This document shows, piece by piece, positions 8,060 to 16,448 of a DNA stretch of 64,000 nt. Below the pieces are notes generated by a model. It saw only the letters and a program-made list of their open reading frames with translations. It did no database searches and was not told where the DNA came from. A program made the translations under genes and the position numbers. Each line of letters begins with the position of its first letter. Positions within the stretch are counted from its first letter, which is position 1. This stretch comes from Pseudomonas sp. JUb42 (GTDB lineage: Bacteria; Pseudomonadota; Gammaproteobacteria; Pseudomonadales; Pseudomonadaceae), in contig NZ_JANUFD010000017.1 of NCBI RefSeq assembly GCF_024807945.1, positions 141,611-205,610 of the forward strand. Direction: 5' to 3'.

Positions 8060-8968
8060 ATGAATAAACTCGGAAAGTCACTGCCGCCCCTGGCCTGTCT
8101 GCTGCCCTTTGAAGCCGCCGCGAGGCTGGGCAGTTTTTCCCGGGCGGCCGAGGAGCTGCATATCACCCAAGCTGCGATCAGCCGGCAGATTCGCGCACTG
8201 GAAGAAGACCTCGGCACATCCCTGTTCGAGCGCCGTAACCGCGCGGTTTTCCTGACCGAGGCCGGGCGCCGCTTTGCCTACTCCCTGGGTAATGCATTGG
8301 GCGAGATCGCCGAGCAGGCCAACCGCATTCGCGGCGTCGCGGCCACCAACGAAGTGGTGCTGGTCTGCCAGATGTGCGAAGCCTTCCACTGGCTGATGCC
8401 GCGCCTGTCGGACTTTCACCAGCGCTACCCGGAGATCGAGCTGCGGGTCGCCACCCTGACCCGACCGTTGCCCGATTACGACAGCTATTTCGACATCGCC
8501 ATGCAGAGCAGCAATCGCGAAACCGGCCAGCACCCGTTGCTGTTCTCGGCGTCGGATGAAGTCTTCCCGGTGTGCAGCCCGCGTTATCTGGAAAAAACGG
8601 GCACACCCTGCATCAGCCTCGATCAACTCGAGGGGCACACCTTCCTGCACCACCAGACCCTGCCGCCCTATCAACTGGAATGGGACAGCTGGCTGGCCGA
8701 ACATCAACACACACTGCCAGCCAAGGCGCGGATACTGACCTTCGATACCTACTCGCTGATGCTACAGGCCGCTGTCGCCGGGCACGGCCTGGCCATGGGC
8801 TGGCGCCGCACGTCCCAGGGCATGCTCGATAACGGCGAGTTGGTGGCGCCGTTTGCCGAGACGGTGTATTTGCCGGATGCGCTGTCGCTGTACGGGCGCA
8901 ATGGCCCGGTCAAGCGCCGGGAAGCGGCGTTGCTGGAGGGGTGGTTGCGGGAGATGCTGGGCTGTTGA
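8060..8968 (+). CDS. LysR-family transcriptional regulator (GcvA-like)
   Basis: A 302-residue LysR regulator. The winged helix-turn-helix covers about residues 5-65; the recognition segment is FSRAAEELHITQAAISRQIRA. A substrate-binding domain of the GcvA-like subfamily follows from about residue 95. It is divergent from the EamA/GBBH operon and most likely its regulator. The inducer is unknown. Confidence 0.92.
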   Translation: MNKLGKSLPPLACLLPFEAAARLGSFSRAAEELHITQAAISRQIRALEEDLGTSLFERRNRAVFLTEAGRRFAYSLGNALGEIAEQANRIRGVAATNEVVLVCQMCEAFHWLMPRLSDFHQRYPEIELRVATLTRPLPDYDSYFDIAMQSSNRETGQHPLLFSASDEVFPVCSPRYLEKTGTPCISLDQLEGHTFLHHQTLPPYQLEWDSWLAEHQHTLPAKARILTFDTYSLMLQAAVAGHGLAMGWRRTSQGMLDNGELVAPFAETVYLPDALSLYGRNGPVKRREAALLEGWLREMLGC

Positions 8969-8996
8969 TCCGCAATGGAAAGGCTGAGCAAAAATC

Positions 8997-9089
8997 TGTG
9001 GGAGCGAATTCATTCGCGAAGAGGCCACTACAGTCGACGCATTTGTAGGGATCTGAAATACCCATTTCGCGAATGAATTCGCTCCCACA
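8997..9089. repeat. Intergenic hairpin repeat, family A copy 3
   Basis: Arms TGTGGGAGCGAATTCATTCG and CGAATGAATTCGCTCCCACA flank about 50 bases, between the convergent LysR and EamA genes. It could serve as a two-way transcription barrier. Confidence 0.85.
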
Positions 9090-9133
9090 GGGTTGCGGTG
9101 AACCAATAGGTTTGCGTCGTTAATCGAGGGCGG

Positions 9134-10012
9134 TCAGGCCGCCTCCAACACCACCGTCCGCCGCCCATACACCAACAACCCACTGATGAAGATCAGCCCG
9201 ATCCCCAGCAACGACGACAGCACTGGATAGCCGTTGAACAACAGCACGCCGTAGATGGTCGCGAAGATGATCTGCAGATACCCCAAAGGCGCCAGCACGG
9301 TCGACGACGCATAGCAATAGGACTTGGCCAGCAGAAAATGCGCAGCCAGCCCCAGGCTGCCAAGCACTACCAGTAATAACCACTGCCAATTGTCGGGAGT
9401 AGCCCAATAGAACGGCACCACCAGACTCATGATCGAAGTGCTGAAGACACCGACATAAAAACTGCATACCGCAGGACTGTCGGTTTCCCCCGCCAACTGA
9501 GTGAGCAATTGATACACCGCAAAAAAGAACGCCGACGCCAGGGGAAACAGCATCCACAGCGAAAAGGCATCACTGGCCGGGTTAATGATGATCAACACAC
9601 CGGTGAAGCCGAGGATCACCGATAACCATTGATAACGGCTGGCCTTGATCCCGAACAACAGCGGCGACAGGATGGTGACAAAGGCAGGCGCGAGAAACAC
9701 CAGGGCGGTGGATTCGGCGATCGGCACATGGGTCAGGCCGAACATAAAGGTCAGGCTGTCACCCAACAGACAGAAGGCCCGGAGCAGGTGCAGCCACGGC
9801 CGTTTGGTATGAAAAACCCTGGGGCCCTTGCTGCTGAGAATCATCCCCGTGACCAACAGCGTATGGATGCAATAGCGCACCCAGGCCACGAAGATGACCG
9901 GAAGCGAGAAGATCAGGATTTTGGAAATGCTGTCATGGCTGGCAAAGACCAGGCCCACGCAGGCCATCAACCACATCCCGATAACATGGGCCTGAGGCCG
10001 AAACAGGCTCAT
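9134..10012 (-). CDS. EamA/DMT-family transporter
   Basis: A 292-residue member of the drug/metabolite transporter superfamily with about ten hydrophobic helices in two EamA repeats. An RxxxE-like segment, LLRAFCLLGDSLTFMFGL, occupies about residues 75-92. It is on the minus strand, separate from neighbouring operons, and is not closely similar by eye to the EamA protein at 6961. The substrate cannot be predicted. Confidence 0.88.
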   Translation of the reverse strand: MSLFRPQAHVIGMWLMACVGLVFASHDSISKILIFSLPVIFVAWVRYCIHTLLVTGMILSSKGPRVFHTKRPWLHLLRAFCLLGDSLTFMFGLTHVPIAESTALVFLAPAFVTILSPLLFGIKASRYQWLSVILGFTGVLIIINPASDAFSLWMLFPLASAFFFAVYQLLTQLAGETDSPAVCSFYVGVFSTSIMSLVVPFYWATPDNWQWLLLVVLGSLGLAAHFLLAKSYCYASSTVLAPLGYLQIIFATIYGVLLFNGYPVLSSLLGIGLIFISGLLVYGRRTVVLEAA

Positions 10013-10419
10013 AGATCCACACCTTTACTGACTGCCCTGAAACGGCTCAATCCCCTTGGCACTGCAAATTCCCCTGTAAACAATCAAAGTGCAGCGCCCG
10101 TGGCGGTGCCGCGAACAAGAAGTACAGACAGTGAGCGATGGTGTAAAGATCGATTCACGGATCATTTCGTTCCCCAGGACGATCAGTGAAGCAGCTCAGC
10201 AGGCATTGCGGCAGTTGACAGGCGACGGCGGCGTGCCCCGCAACGCCCTTTGCATGTAATCAGGGCCATGTTCAAAAGAACCTGTTGGAGCCGGGCTTGC
10301 CCGCGAATTCGGTCCTTCCAGCACAGAATATGCGCTGGATGTACCGGTGTATTCGCGGGCAAGCCTCGCTCCAACGGGTTATGCATTTTTTTTGCGCAAT
10401 AACGCCGTGTCCAAGGCTT
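10013..10419. other. Intergenic region, about 400 bases, with one hairpin repeat
   Basis: No supported gene was found. Short open frames on both strands are antisense or repeat-derived. The right half (10282-10376) is a long inverted repeat described separately. The left half presumably carries the promoter of the minus-strand EamA gene. Confidence 0.6.
10282..10376. repeat. Intergenic hairpin repeat, family D
   Basis: Inverted arms around CGGGCTTGCCCGCGAAT and ATTCGCGGGCAAGCCTCG face each other over about 40 bases. The arm sequence differs from families A-C in this window but has the same doublet design and intergenic setting. It lies just past the 3' end of the minus-strand LysE gene. Confidence 0.8.
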
Positions 10420-11046
10420 TTATCGATGCTGCAACGCGACCCTCAAACCCAGGGACACAAACAGCGTCCCGATGATCTTGCCCTCCCAGCGCCGCAGCCC
10501 GGACAGGCCCTTGCCCCAGCGGCTCAGCGGGCGCATCGCCAACACGATGAAACTGGTGTACAGCGCGCTCAACCCCGAGAAAATCAGGCCCAATACGGCA
10601 AACTGACTCAGTGAAGAGCCCGATTGCGGATGGATAAACTGTGGCAGGAAAGCCAGGAAGAAAATTGCCGTCTTGGGGTTCAACACCTCGGCCCCCACCG
10701 CCTGGAAAAACGCATTGCCCGGCGTCACCGCAGCCAGTGTCAGTTGCGTCGATGCCCCTGGCCGGGCCATGAACGCGCGCACGCCGAGATAGATCAGGTA
10801 ACAGGCGCCGACAATCTTCACCACGTTAAAGGCCAGCGCCGAGGTCATCAGCAACGCCGACAGCCCCAGCGCCGCGCACAGCGTATGGATGAGATCACCG
10901 CAGGCAATCCCCAACCCCGAATAGATACCGACTTTACGACCGCCTTGCAGCGTGCGGGTAATCACCAATAACACCGCCGGGCCGGGAATCAGAAACATAC
11001 CGATCACCACAGCCACGTAGGTGACCACAGATTGCAGGTCGAACAT
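10420..11046 (-). CDS. LysE/RhtB family exporter
   Basis: A 208-residue LysE-type exporter. The family motif is present in the variant IPGPAVLLVITRTLQGGRKVG near residue 20, and the central VLNPKTAIFFLAFLPQFIHP segment is characteristic. About six membrane helices are visible. It is the second LysE protein in the window and not adjacent to an identifiable regulator. The substrate is unknown. Confidence 0.9.
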   Translation of the reverse strand: MFDLQSVVTYVAVVIGMFLIPGPAVLLVITRTLQGGRKVGIYSGLGIACGDLIHTLCAALGLSALLMTSALAFNVVKIVGACYLIYLGVRAFMARPGASTQLTLAAVTPGNAFFQAVGAEVLNPKTAIFFLAFLPQFIHPQSGSSLSQFAVLGLIFSGLSALYTSFIVLAMRPLSRWGKGLSGLRRWEGKIIGTLFVSLGLRVALQHR

Positions 11047-11170
11047 GTTTTCTCACCGGATAAGACAGAATGTTTCAGTTATCCTGAGTTGCGGCAGGAA
11101 AGCAATCTGCGCAGACATGAGAATCGGGCATGCATTTGATTTGGTCGATAACCTTGAAGAACTCATTGCG

Positions 11171-11509
11171 ATGAGCACCTCACCGGCCCCTGAAGTGCTC
11201 AAGGTCGAAGGTCGCATCACCTTCGCCGGCACCAAGCCCCGGCTCGACGGGTTAAACGGGGTGGGCGCGATGCGCCTGGTGACGTTCAGCTACAGCGTCG
11301 AGGGCCAGCACTTCCACAAAATCCACGATATCGGCACCTCTCCCGAACGACGCAGAATAGCCAACGCCTATAAGGTCGGCGACAAGGTGGAGGTCTGGTG
11401 CCTGAAGTCCGATCCGACTGTCGGTGGTATCAGCGAGATCCCGGTGCACAGCTTATCCGCTTGGGACTGGATCAGTGGCGTGGCGGATTTCCTGAATATT
11501 TTTTCCTGA
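11171..11509 (+). CDS. Uncharacterised DUF3592-like protein
   Basis: A 112-residue protein of unknown function. A beta-rich core (FSYSVEGQHFHKIHDIG, then AYKVGDKVEVWCLKSDP) resembles the extracellular DUF3592 domain, which contains the same 'Y-x-VGD-x-V-x-V-x-Y-x-P-x-DP' layout. No signal peptide or membrane helix is visible from this start. ATG at 11171 is preferred because the domain begins soon after; ATG at 11117 would add 18 residues. The family call is tentative. Confidence 0.6.
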   Translation: MSTSPAPEVLKVEGRITFAGTKPRLDGLNGVGAMRLVTFSYSVEGQHFHKIHDIGTSPERRRIANAYKVGDKVEVWCLKSDPTVGGISEIPVHSLSAWDWISGVADFLNIFS

Positions 11510-11525
11510 AATCGATTGGTTTTTG

Positions 11526-11615
11526 GTGGGACCGGCTTTAGCCGGGAAGGCGTCATTACAGTCGATACATTTATATCGTCTAACACATCGCTTTCCCGGC
11601 TAAAGCCGGTCCCAC
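11526..11615. repeat. Intergenic hairpin repeat, family B copy 1
   Basis: Arms GGGACCGGCTTTAGCCGGGA and TCCCGGCTAAAGCCGGTCCC face each other around about 45 bases. Related copies lie at 20579 and 31766. It sits between convergent genes. Confidence 0.85.
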
Positions 11616-11637
11616 ACTGTCAGCCGCCAACCTCGCC

Positions 11638-12366
11638 TTACATCAACGCCACTGCATCCTCCCCGGCCGCAATATGCAGCGGTGCCGTCGGATCGGTCGC
11701 TGCGCGCCACACCGCTTCACTGACATCGATCGAGCGAGTGATTTCAGTCGGCTTGGTCAGTTCGGCAAACACCCCTTTGGCCAGCTCGGCGTATTCCTCG
11801 GGAATAATCACGCGGGCCTGGGCGTTACTGCCGAAACTGGTTTCCGGTGCCCGTCCCGGCAGTACCACGCTGACGCGCACATTGAACGGCGCCAGTTCCA
11901 GCGCCAGGCACTCACTGAAGGCGTTGACCGCTGCCTTGCTCGCGGTATAGACGGCCAGCAGTGTCAGCGGCTTGAGGGTCACGCTCGATGTCACATTGAT
12001 GATGTGCCCCGCCTGGCGCTGACGGAACTGCGGCAGCACGGCCTGGGTCATGGCGATGGTGCCCAGGGTATTGGTCTCGAAGATTTCCCGGGCGGCGTCC
12101 AGGGGGATGCCTTCCACAGCGCCAAGCATGCCGATCCCGGCATTGTTGACCAGCACATCGATGGGGCCGGCGGCCGCCACGGCCTGGCGGATGCTTTGTG
12201 CATCGGTCACATCCAGCGCCAGTACGCGCAGGTGCTCCGAGCGTGGCAAGAGATCTTCGCGTGGCGTGCGCATGGTGGCGACGACCTTCCAGTCGCGTTC
12301 GAGAAAGTAACGCGCCAGGTCCAGGCCAAAGCCCGATGAGCAGCCAGTGATCAGTACGGTTTTCAT
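11638..12366 (-). CDS. SDR-family NAD(P)-dependent oxidoreductase
   Basis: A 242-residue classical short-chain dehydrogenase. The cofactor motif TGCSSGFG is at residues 7-14, NNAG at 74-77, and the catalytic Ser (about 127) with Tyr140 and Lys144 (YTASK). ATG at 12366 is chosen because the Rossmann strand KTVLITG must start there; upstream codons give an unrelated extension. It is divergent from an AraC regulator across about 100 bases, which probably controls it. The substrate is unknown. Confidence 0.9.
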   Translation of the reverse strand: MKTVLITGCSSGFGLDLARYFLERDWKVVATMRTPREDLLPRSEHLRVLALDVTDAQSIRQAVAAAGPIDVLVNNAGIGMLGAVEGIPLDAAREIFETNTLGTIAMTQAVLPQFRQRQAGHIINVTSSVTLKPLTLLAVYTASKAAVNAFSECLALELAPFNVRVSVVLPGRAPETSFGSNAQARVIIPEEYAELAKGVFAELTKPTEITRSIDVSEAVWRAATDPTAPLHIAAGEDAVALM

Positions 12367-12466
12367 CTGCAATTCCTTCACGTCATTTGCGGTAAACAAA
12401 CGATAGAACTCAGCGACAGGACTGACTACAATCGGAAGTCCTTATCTCATTCGCCAGAGTCCTGCA

Positions 12467-13387
12467 ATGGATAGCACAGCCACTATCGACCCCTTGGCGG
12501 AAGTCGTCACCCTGCTCCAGCCCCGCACGCCCTACTCCAAGGTAGTCAGAGGCGCCGGTCGCTGGCGGGTCCGTCGCGCAGAACCGGGTTCGCCGTTTTA
12601 CTGCGTGGTGCTTGAAGGCTCATCGCGCCTGACTGTCGATGGCCATGATGAACTTCACCTGCAAGCCGGCGACTTCGTGCTGATCCCCTCATCCTTCGGC
12701 TTCACCATGACCAGCGCCGAGCCGCCTGCGCACGACGTGCAAAGCGTCCCGGTAGCGCAATTGCAGGGTGAGTTCCGCCTGGGCGAACAGAGCGGCCCGA
12801 CCGATGTGCTGACCCTGGTCGGTCACTGTGTGTTCGGCTCGCCGGACGCGGCGCTGCTGGTCTCGTTGCTGCCGCAACTCATTCATGTCCGTGGCCAACA
12901 ACGTCTTGCGACCCTGGTGCAATTGGTGAGCGACGAGTCCCGTGCCCAGCGTCCGGCTCGGGAGATGATTCTCGAGCGCCTGCTCGAAGTGCTGCTGATT
13001 GAAGCCCTGCGCTCAAGCTCCGGCCCGACCACCTCCCCCGGCTTGCTGCGCGGCCTGGCCGACGAGCGCCTGGCCCAGGCTATCCGCCGCCTGCATGAAA
13101 GCCCGACCCAGGCCTGGACCGTGGTGCAACTGGCCAGGGAAGCTGCGCTCTCGCGCTCGGCCTTCTTCGAACGCTTCAACCGCGCCGTGGGCATGGCGCC
13201 CATGGCCTACCTGCTGGCTTGGCGCATGGCCCTGGCCAAGAACCTGCTGCGCCGTCGGGAAAGCCGCCTGGCAGAGATCGCCGAGCGCGTCGGCTACAGC
13301 TCGGCCAGCGCCTTCAGCGTGGCCTTTACTCGACATGTCGGGCTATCGCCGACGCGGTATATTCAGGGTGAACTGGAGGCGGTGTGA
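12467..13387 (+). CDS. AraC-family regulator with cupin_6-type N-domain
   Basis: A 306-residue AraC regulator. The N-terminal sensor is the AraC-specific cupin (about 15-195), with the segment FYCVVLEGSSRLTVDGHDELHLQAGDF. The C-terminal domain (about 205-300) has two helix-turn-helix motifs, ending in RVGYSSASAFSVAFTRHVGLSPTRY. It is divergent from the SDR gene, its probable target, and its stop overlaps or abuts the start of a small membrane protein gene. Confidence 0.9.
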   Translation: MDSTATIDPLAEVVTLLQPRTPYSKVVRGAGRWRVRRAEPGSPFYCVVLEGSSRLTVDGHDELHLQAGDFVLIPSSFGFTMTSAEPPAHDVQSVPVAQLQGEFRLGEQSGPTDVLTLVGHCVFGSPDAALLVSLLPQLIHVRGQQRLATLVQLVSDESRAQRPAREMILERLLEVLLIEALRSSSGPTTSPGLLRGLADERLAQAIRRLHESPTQAWTVVQLAREAALSRSAFFERFNRAVGMAPMAYLLAWRMALAKNLLRRRESRLAEIAERVGYSSASAFSVAFTRHVGLSPTRYIQGELEAV

Positions 13388-13596
13388 ATATGTTGGATCT
13401 ACTGCTCGAACCGGTCTTTCGCGCCATCTGCTTTCCCATCGGCTGGCCTTTCATAAAGCTGATGACATGGGGCCGTTATCCCACCAAAGGCGCCTGGTTC
13501 GCCCAGCGCCAGGAATCGGACTGGACTGCCGGAATAGGTCTCGCCGTGCTGGCGGTGATCATGATGGCGGTGTTGAAACAGTTTGTTTTTCCGTAG
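13384..13596 (+). CDS. Small hypothetical membrane protein
   Basis: A 68-70 residue product with an N-terminal amphipathic or membrane-dipping stretch (LLLEPVFRAICFPIGWPFIKLM), a polar middle (TWGRYPTKGAWFAQRQ), and a clear C-terminal transmembrane helix (AGIGLAVLAVIMMAVLKQFVF). The GTG at 13384 lies 4 bases after GGAGG and overlaps the AraC stop; ATG at 13390 is the alternative. It is probably cotranscribed with the AraC gene. No family was recognised. Confidence 0.7.
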   Translation: MNMLDLLLEPVFRAICFPIGWPFIKLMTWGRYPTKGAWFAQRQESDWTAGIGLAVLAVIMMAVLKQFVFP

Positions 13597-13640
13597 AGAT
13601 CCACCTAAGCGAGCAAATTGTTGATTCGAATGAGACTCCT

Positions 13641-13711
13641 TAGGAGCTGCCGCAGGCTGCGAAAGCGGTTGATCTGACAGATCCCATTCGCAGCCTGCGG
13701 CAGCGCCTACA
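13641..13711. repeat. Intergenic hairpin repeat, family C copy 2
   Basis: Arms TAGGAGCTGCCGCAGGCTGC and GCAGCCTGCGGCAGCGCCTA flank about 30 bases. The right arm runs into the tetR reading frame: the TAG stop codon of that gene (13707-13709) lies inside the repeat. Confidence 0.8.
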
Positions 13712-14318
13712 AGGTGGCCCCATCCCATACCCGCATCACCTGCCCGATCGCCGCTTCGATCTGCCCGCACGCCACGCCGTCCCGGGCCAGGGTCGAGATG
13801 CCCGTCAGAAAGCTGTCGAAGACTGTGGCCAATGCCCCGGCGTTGGTGTCGGCGGCCAGTTCTCCACTGAGCACACCGCGCTCCACACAATGGCGCAATC
13901 CGGCGCGGGTGCGCTCACGGGATTCGGTGAGCGGTTGGGTCACGCTGGCGAATTCGGCACTCGGTGCGCTCATGACTCCGAGGCTGACCATGCAGCCCCT
14001 TGGATGCCCGGCCTCACACTGCATGCGGGTGGACTGGAGCAGTGCCCGTTCGATGGCCTGGCGTGGCGGCAGATCATCGTCCCACAGGCATTCGGTGACC
14101 TGGCCGTGGCTGCCCAGATAGCGCTGCACCACTTCCTGGAACAGCGCCTCCTTGGAGCCAAACGCCGCATAAAAACTGGGCGCGGAAATGCCACCGCCTA
14201 TGCTCGCCTTGAGCTGGCTAAGGGAGGTCGATTCGTAGCCCTGCTCCCAGAACAGCTGCAAGGCCTGCTCGACGGCCTGGTCACGATCAAAGGTACGGGG
14301 GCGGCCCATTTGCGCCAT
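13707..14318 (-). CDS. TetR/AcrR-family repressor
   Basis: A 203-residue TetR regulator. The DNA-binding domain follows MGRPRTFDRDQAVEQAL (about 4-55), with the recognition helix in SAPSFYAAFGSKEALF. The ligand-binding half contains a GHPRGCMVSLG segment common in this subfamily. ATG at 14318 has GGAG 7 bases upstream. It is divergent from an MFS efflux gene, which it most likely represses through the paired motifs between the two genes. Its stop codon lies within a hairpin repeat. Confidence 0.9.
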   Translation of the reverse strand: MAQMGRPRTFDRDQAVEQALQLFWEQGYESTSLSQLKASIGGGISAPSFYAAFGSKEALFQEVVQRYLGSHGQVTECLWDDDLPPRQAIERALLQSTRMQCEAGHPRGCMVSLGVMSAPSAEFASVTQPLTESRERTRAGLRHCVERGVLSGELAADTNAGALATVFDSFLTGISTLARDGVACGQIEAAIGQVMRVWDGATL

Positions 14319-14351
14319 GGCGGACTCCAGTGGAGAGGAAAGCGACTTAAA

Positions 14352-14417
14352 TACTAGTCGATACATAAATCATTGACAACGACACCCTGACTCTGACTAC
14401 ATATATATCGACTGGTA
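14352..14417. promoter_or_regulatory. Paired TetR operator-like motifs
   Basis: TACTAGTCGATA at 14352-14363 and TATCGACTGGTA at 14406-14417 are inverted copies of one 12-base motif with a single mismatch. They lie in an AT-rich 130-base region between the divergent tetR and MFS genes. The arrangement fits repressor sites covering both promoters. The second copy resembles the operator-like sequence upstream of the emrA-like gene at 16422. Confidence 0.5.
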
Positions 14418-14451
14418 CATAAACCACCTTCAATCCACAAGGACTCCCCGT

Positions 14452-15654
14452 GTGAATCATTCTTCCAACACCGGCCTGCCCATCGCCGCCTTGCTGGCCC
14501 TGGCCATGACCGGCTTTCTGTGCATTGTCACTGAAACCCTGCCCGCCGGCCTGTTGCCGCAAATCAGCCAGGGCCTGGATATTTCTGCGGCGCTGGCCGG
14601 GCAGATGGTCAGTGCCTACGCATTGGGTTCGCTGCTGGCCGCTATCCCGTTGACCATCGCCACCCGTAGTTGGTCGCGGCGCAAGGTGCTGCTGACCAGC
14701 ATCCTCGGCTTTCTGCTGTTCAACTCCATCACCGCGCTGTCCAGCCATTACCTGCTGACCCTGTTCGCCCGTTTCGGTGCGGGCATGGCGGCGGGCCTGG
14801 CGTGGAGCCTGCTGGCCGGTTATGCGCGGCGCATGGTCCTGCCCCGGCAGCAGGGCAAGGCGATGGCCCTGGCCATGGTCGGCACGCCCATTGCGCTGTC
14901 GTTGGGTGTGCCCCTGGGCACCTGGCTGGGTACGCTGTTGGGCTGGCGGGCGACCTTCTGGGTGATGTCGGCGCTGACCCTCGGGCTGGTCGGTTGGGTT
15001 TTGGCCAAGGTGCCGGACTACCCCGGCCAGGCCAGCCACGAACACTTGCCGCTGCGTCGCGTATTGACCACACCCGGCGTACGCCCGGTACTGGCGGTGG
15101 TGATAACCTGGATGCTGGCTCATAACATTCTCTACACCTACATCGCGCCGTTCGTAGAGCGTGCCGGGCTGGGTGAGCGGGTCGATGTCGTGCTACTGGC
15201 CTTCGGCCTGACGGCGCTATTGGGGATATGGATCACCGGGCGCCTGGTCGATCACTACCTGCGCCGGGCGGTGTTGGCCAGCCTGCTGCTATTTGGGGTC
15301 ATCGCGCTGTTGCTCGGTGTGGCCGGTACGCAGCCGCTGGTAGTGGGTGTGGCGGTGCTGTTCTGGGGCCTGAGCTTCGGCGGCGCCGCTACCTTGCTGC
15401 AAACCGCCCTGGCCGACAGCGCCGGGTCGGGGGCCGATGTCGCGTTGTCGATGAACGTGGTGGCCTGGAACGGCGCGATTGCCGGGGCCGGTGTGATGGG
15501 CGGCCTGCTGCTGGAATATGCCGGTGCACAGGTATTTCCCTGGGCCGTCGCGGCGCTGCTAGGCATCGCCCTGCTGATCGCCTGGAACGCCCGCAGCCAC
15601 GGTTTCCGCCCCGGCGAGCGCGACCATGGGGCTGCGGCACAAACGGTGCACTAA
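14452..15654 (+). CDS. MFS efflux transporter (DHA1 family)
   Basis: A 400-residue major facilitator with about twelve membrane helices. The motif RSWSRRKVLL between helices 2 and 3 (about 64-73) corresponds to the MFS loop signature, and the sequence resembles AraJ/YdhP-type sugar or drug efflux proteins. Translation is taken from GTG at 14452, which has AAGGA six bases upstream. It is divergent from, and probably repressed by, the tetR gene. The exported compound is unknown. Confidence 0.9.
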   Translation: MNHSSNTGLPIAALLALAMTGFLCIVTETLPAGLLPQISQGLDISAALAGQMVSAYALGSLLAAIPLTIATRSWSRRKVLLTSILGFLLFNSITALSSHYLLTLFARFGAGMAAGLAWSLLAGYARRMVLPRQQGKAMALAMVGTPIALSLGVPLGTWLGTLLGWRATFWVMSALTLGLVGWVLAKVPDYPGQASHEHLPLRRVLTTPGVRPVLAVVITWMLAHNILYTYIAPFVERAGLGERVDVVLLAFGLTALLGIWITGRLVDHYLRRAVLASLLLFGVIALLLGVAGTQPLVVGVAVLFWGLSFGGAATLLQTALADSAGSGADVALSMNVVAWNGAIAGAGVMGGLLLEYAGAQVFPWAVAALLGIALLIAWNARSHGFRPGERDHGAAAQTVH

Positions 15655-15660
15655 AGCCGG

Positions 15661-16350
15661 TTATTTACTGCGCGCCAAGCCTTCCAGGGTGAAGCGTGCC
15701 TGGGTCAGCACCACGTCCCTGACCAGTTGCATTTCCTTCTCATTGATGGCGCTCCACTTCAGCGCCGTCAACAATTTGGAACGCTGCGCCCGAAAGGCCA
15801 GCCCCTGGGTAAACAGGGCCATCGAGTGAATGATGGCCCTTTCATCCTGCACTTCCAGACCCGCCAGCCGGGCAATCAGCACGCGAATCACGCCGCCCAC
15901 GCGTACCTTGAACTTGGTCTCGAACAGCGTTGCGGCACTTTGCAGCCTGAAACCTTCCTGATGACAGTCAAGGAACTCACGCCAGACCACGGCTTTGTCC
16001 TCGATCAAGGAAATCACCGCACCAAGGATGTCCAGGGTGGCTTCGATCAGTTGTCCGTCGTCGACATTCGGCTCCAGCAGGGCTTTTTCCGCCGCCTCTA
16101 CCGGTTCCCCCATGCGCAGCCAGAGAAACTCGATCAACTGTTCGACGCACTGCAGATACACACCTTCCTTGCCATCGAAGTAGTACTGGATCGCAGGCGC
16201 ATTGACCCCGGCCGCTGCGGCAATATCCCGGGTAGAGGCGCCCTCGTAGCCGCGCTCGCCGAACACCGCCACTGCTGCCTCGATGATCCGCGCGCGGGTT
16301 TCTTCGCCGCGCTGGTAGCCACCCTCGGCGGCTGGTTTGTGTCGAGCCAT
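15661..16350 (-). CDS. TetR-family repressor with DUF1956-type C-domain
   Basis: A 229-residue TetR regulator resembling the CecR (YbiH) subfamily. The N-terminal HTH includes AAAAGVNAPAIQYYFDGKEGVY (about 40-61); the long C-terminal domain matches the DUF1956-like layout. ATG at 16350 has GGAG 6 bases upstream. It is divergent from the emrA/emrB/outer-membrane-factor operon and very likely represses it, because an operator-like inverted repeat fills the intergenic space. Its 3' end lies 6 bases from the stop of the convergent MFS gene. Confidence 0.9.
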   Translation of the reverse strand: MARHKPAAEGGYQRGEETRARIIEAAVAVFGERGYEGASTRDIAAAAGVNAPAIQYYFDGKEGVYLQCVEQLIEFLWLRMGEPVEAAEKALLEPNVDDGQLIEATLDILGAVISLIEDKAVVWREFLDCHQEGFRLQSAATLFETKFKVRVGGVIRVLIARLAGLEVQDERAIIHSMALFTQGLAFRAQRSKLLTALKWSAINEKEMQLVRDVVLTQARFTLEGLARSK

Positions 16351-16380
16351 GGGCACTCCAGTCAAGTTGAGAAACAAAAA

Positions 16381-16432
16381 TATACCAGTTGACAAATTTT
16401 CGCGAAAATTCGATTTTATTCCGACTGGTATA
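16381..16432. promoter_or_regulatory. Efflux operon operator: nested inverted repeats
   Basis: TATACCAGT (16381-16389) and its exact complement ACTGGTATA (16424-16432) bracket a perfect 16-base palindrome, AATTTTCGCGAAAATT (16395-16410). TTGACA at 16389-16394 could be a -35 box. The region lies between the divergent tetR and emrA-like genes, so repressor binding here would block both. CGACTGGTA at 16422 is also found in the neighbouring tetR/MFS region. Confidence 0.6.
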
Positions 16433-16448
16433 AATTCGGAGTTTGACG

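Noticed and set aside
10183..10386. A 67-residue open frame between the EamA and LysE genes
   Set aside because: It is mostly composed of the inverted repeat and has no ribosome site or recognisable fold.
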